Positions 5,453 to 6,008 of a stretch of 6,008 nucleotides of DNA are shown here, in pieces. Source of the DNA: JANJTY01 sp038257155 (GTDB lineage: Bacteria; Pseudomonadota; Gammaproteobacteria; Xanthomonadales; Xanthomonadaceae). The notes under the pieces were generated by a model. That model had not been told where the DNA came from, searched no databases, and saw nothing but the letters and a program-made list of their open reading frames with translations. The translations under genes were made by a program, and so were the position numbers. The stretch is from contig JBBSJP010000096.1 of assembly GCA_038257155.1 (NCBI GenBank), positions 1 to 6,008 of the forward strand, read 5' to 3'. Numbering within the stretch: position 1 is the stretch's first letter; each line of letters opens with the position of its first letter.

Positions 5453-6008
5453 TCATTCCCCCGGGTGATACACGCGCTCGACATGGCCCTGCAGGTGCTC
5501 GGGCCAGAAGTACACCTGGCGCAGGGCGCCGGTTGCGTAGCGTTCGGCCTGGTCGTTGAAATGCGGTGAGCGCGGATCGCCGCTTTCTCCGCCTGCACTC
5601 ACCGCAAGCGCATCGACCCTGTCGCCGAATTCCACCACCGCCACGAAGCTGTTGCCGCTGGTGCCGTACTGCCGCGTGGTCCCCGCCCAGCGCCTTGCAC
5701 CGAACGATGCCAGCGAGCCCCAGCGTGCCGATGCAAACGGCACCGGGATGCTCGGCTGCCCATCATCAAAGGCCTGCAGGATCGCACCATCGATGCGCTG
5801 GAAGCGGTTGACCTGTCCCCAGGGCACACCGCAGCTGCCGAAGTCCTGCTGCAGGCGTTCGCACACCTTCGCCAGCGCGCCCAGTCGCGCCTGTGGCCCG
5901 GCCTGGCCGGCCATGAAGGCGTAAACGTCCATGTCCTCCGAATCGGCCTGGGCCTTGAGCGCATCCCACAGCGTGTCGCCCCACAGCACCGCCAGGGTGG
6001 TCGGCATC
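5453..6008 (-). CDS. Penicillin acylase family protein, C-terminal part (5' end outside window)
   Basis: 184 visible residues, reading leftwards to TGA at 5455-5453. Members are usually about 700-800 residues, made as a precursor that cuts itself into two subunits with an N-terminal serine nucleophile. They hydrolyse amide bonds of beta-lactams, acyl-homoserine lactones or related substrates. The visible part matches the end of the beta subunit: WGQVNRFQRIDGA, then GTSGNSFVAVVEFGDRV, the AGGESGDPRSPHFNDQAERY stretch, and a final VYFWPEHLQGHVERVYHPG. The family's C-terminal pattern (G-S-G-D-P-x-S-P-H-x-x-D-Q, then G, then a hydrophobic strand) is clear. The methionine at 6007 is almost certainly internal. 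The catalytic serine and substrate pocket lie outside the window, so substrate cannot be judged. It converges on the DUF1428 gene. Confidence 0.83.
   Translation of the reverse strand, partial: MPTTLAVLWGDTLWDALKAQADSEDMDVYAFMAGQAGPQARLGALAKVCERLQQDFGSCGVPWGQVNRFQRIDGAILQAFDDGQPSIPVPFASARWGSLASFGARRWAGTTRQYGTSGNSFVAVVEFGDRVDALAVSAGGESGDPRSPHFNDQAERYATGALRQVYFWPEHLQGHVERVYHPGE

Noticed and set aside
1..6008. CRISPR arrays, tRNA or rRNA genes, insertion sequences, phage attachment sites
   Set aside because: No regularly spaced repeats, cloverleaf-like sequences, transposase frames or flanking direct repeats were found.

Overview
The window looks like a piece of a high-GC gammaproteobacterial chromosome, most likely from the Xanthomonas/Lysobacter/Stenotrophomonas group. 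That placement is inferred from base composition and from the mix of gene families, not from a marker gene. No rRNA, tRNA, CRISPR array, transposase or plasmid gene is visible.

Layout. (a) Positions 1-1448, minus strand: a two-gene antibiotic-response type operon. It has a BlaI/MecI/CopY-family repressor gene (1023-1394) and, overlapping it by 14 bases, a BlaR1-like M56 membrane metallopeptidase gene whose 3' end lies outside the window. Its promoter carries an elaborate nested palindromic operator (1397-1436). (b) 1449-1663: an intergenic region with a 66-base, three-tier nested inverted repeat (1495-1560). (c) 1664-2197, minus strand: a 177-residue membrane protein with two hydrophobic segments between two halves of a small alpha/beta domain, resembling stress-protein (YflT-like) families. 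(d) 2198-2552: an intergenic stretch of about 355 bases with several short palindromes. (e) 2553-3271, plus strand: a TVP38/TMEM64 (VTT/DedA-superfamily) membrane protein broken by an apparent one-base deletion near 2909. (f) 3272-3483: a leader-like region with three alternative hairpins and two tiny overlapping reading frames. (g) 3484-4692, plus strand: a protein with an archaemetzincin-like zinc site and several membrane segments, in which the catalytic glutamate is replaced by serine. (h) 4876-5220, plus strand: a DUF1428 protein. (i) 5224-5452: a convergent intergenic region with hairpins. (j) 5453-6008, minus strand: the C-terminal part of a penicillin-acylase-family hydrolase whose 5' end lies beyond the window.

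How they may work together. The repressor and M56 peptidase pair is the classic sensor-protease and repressor arrangement, in which the repressor is inactivated after the membrane peptidase senses cell-wall stress. The acylase fragment at the other end belongs to a family that includes beta-lactam and acyl-homoserine-lactone acylases, but it is over 4 kb away and nothing here ties it to the regulator. The broken VTT-family gene and the metzincin-like gene lie in the same direction about 200 bases apart. The structured leader and the predicted pseudo-protease are the least ordinary parts of the window.
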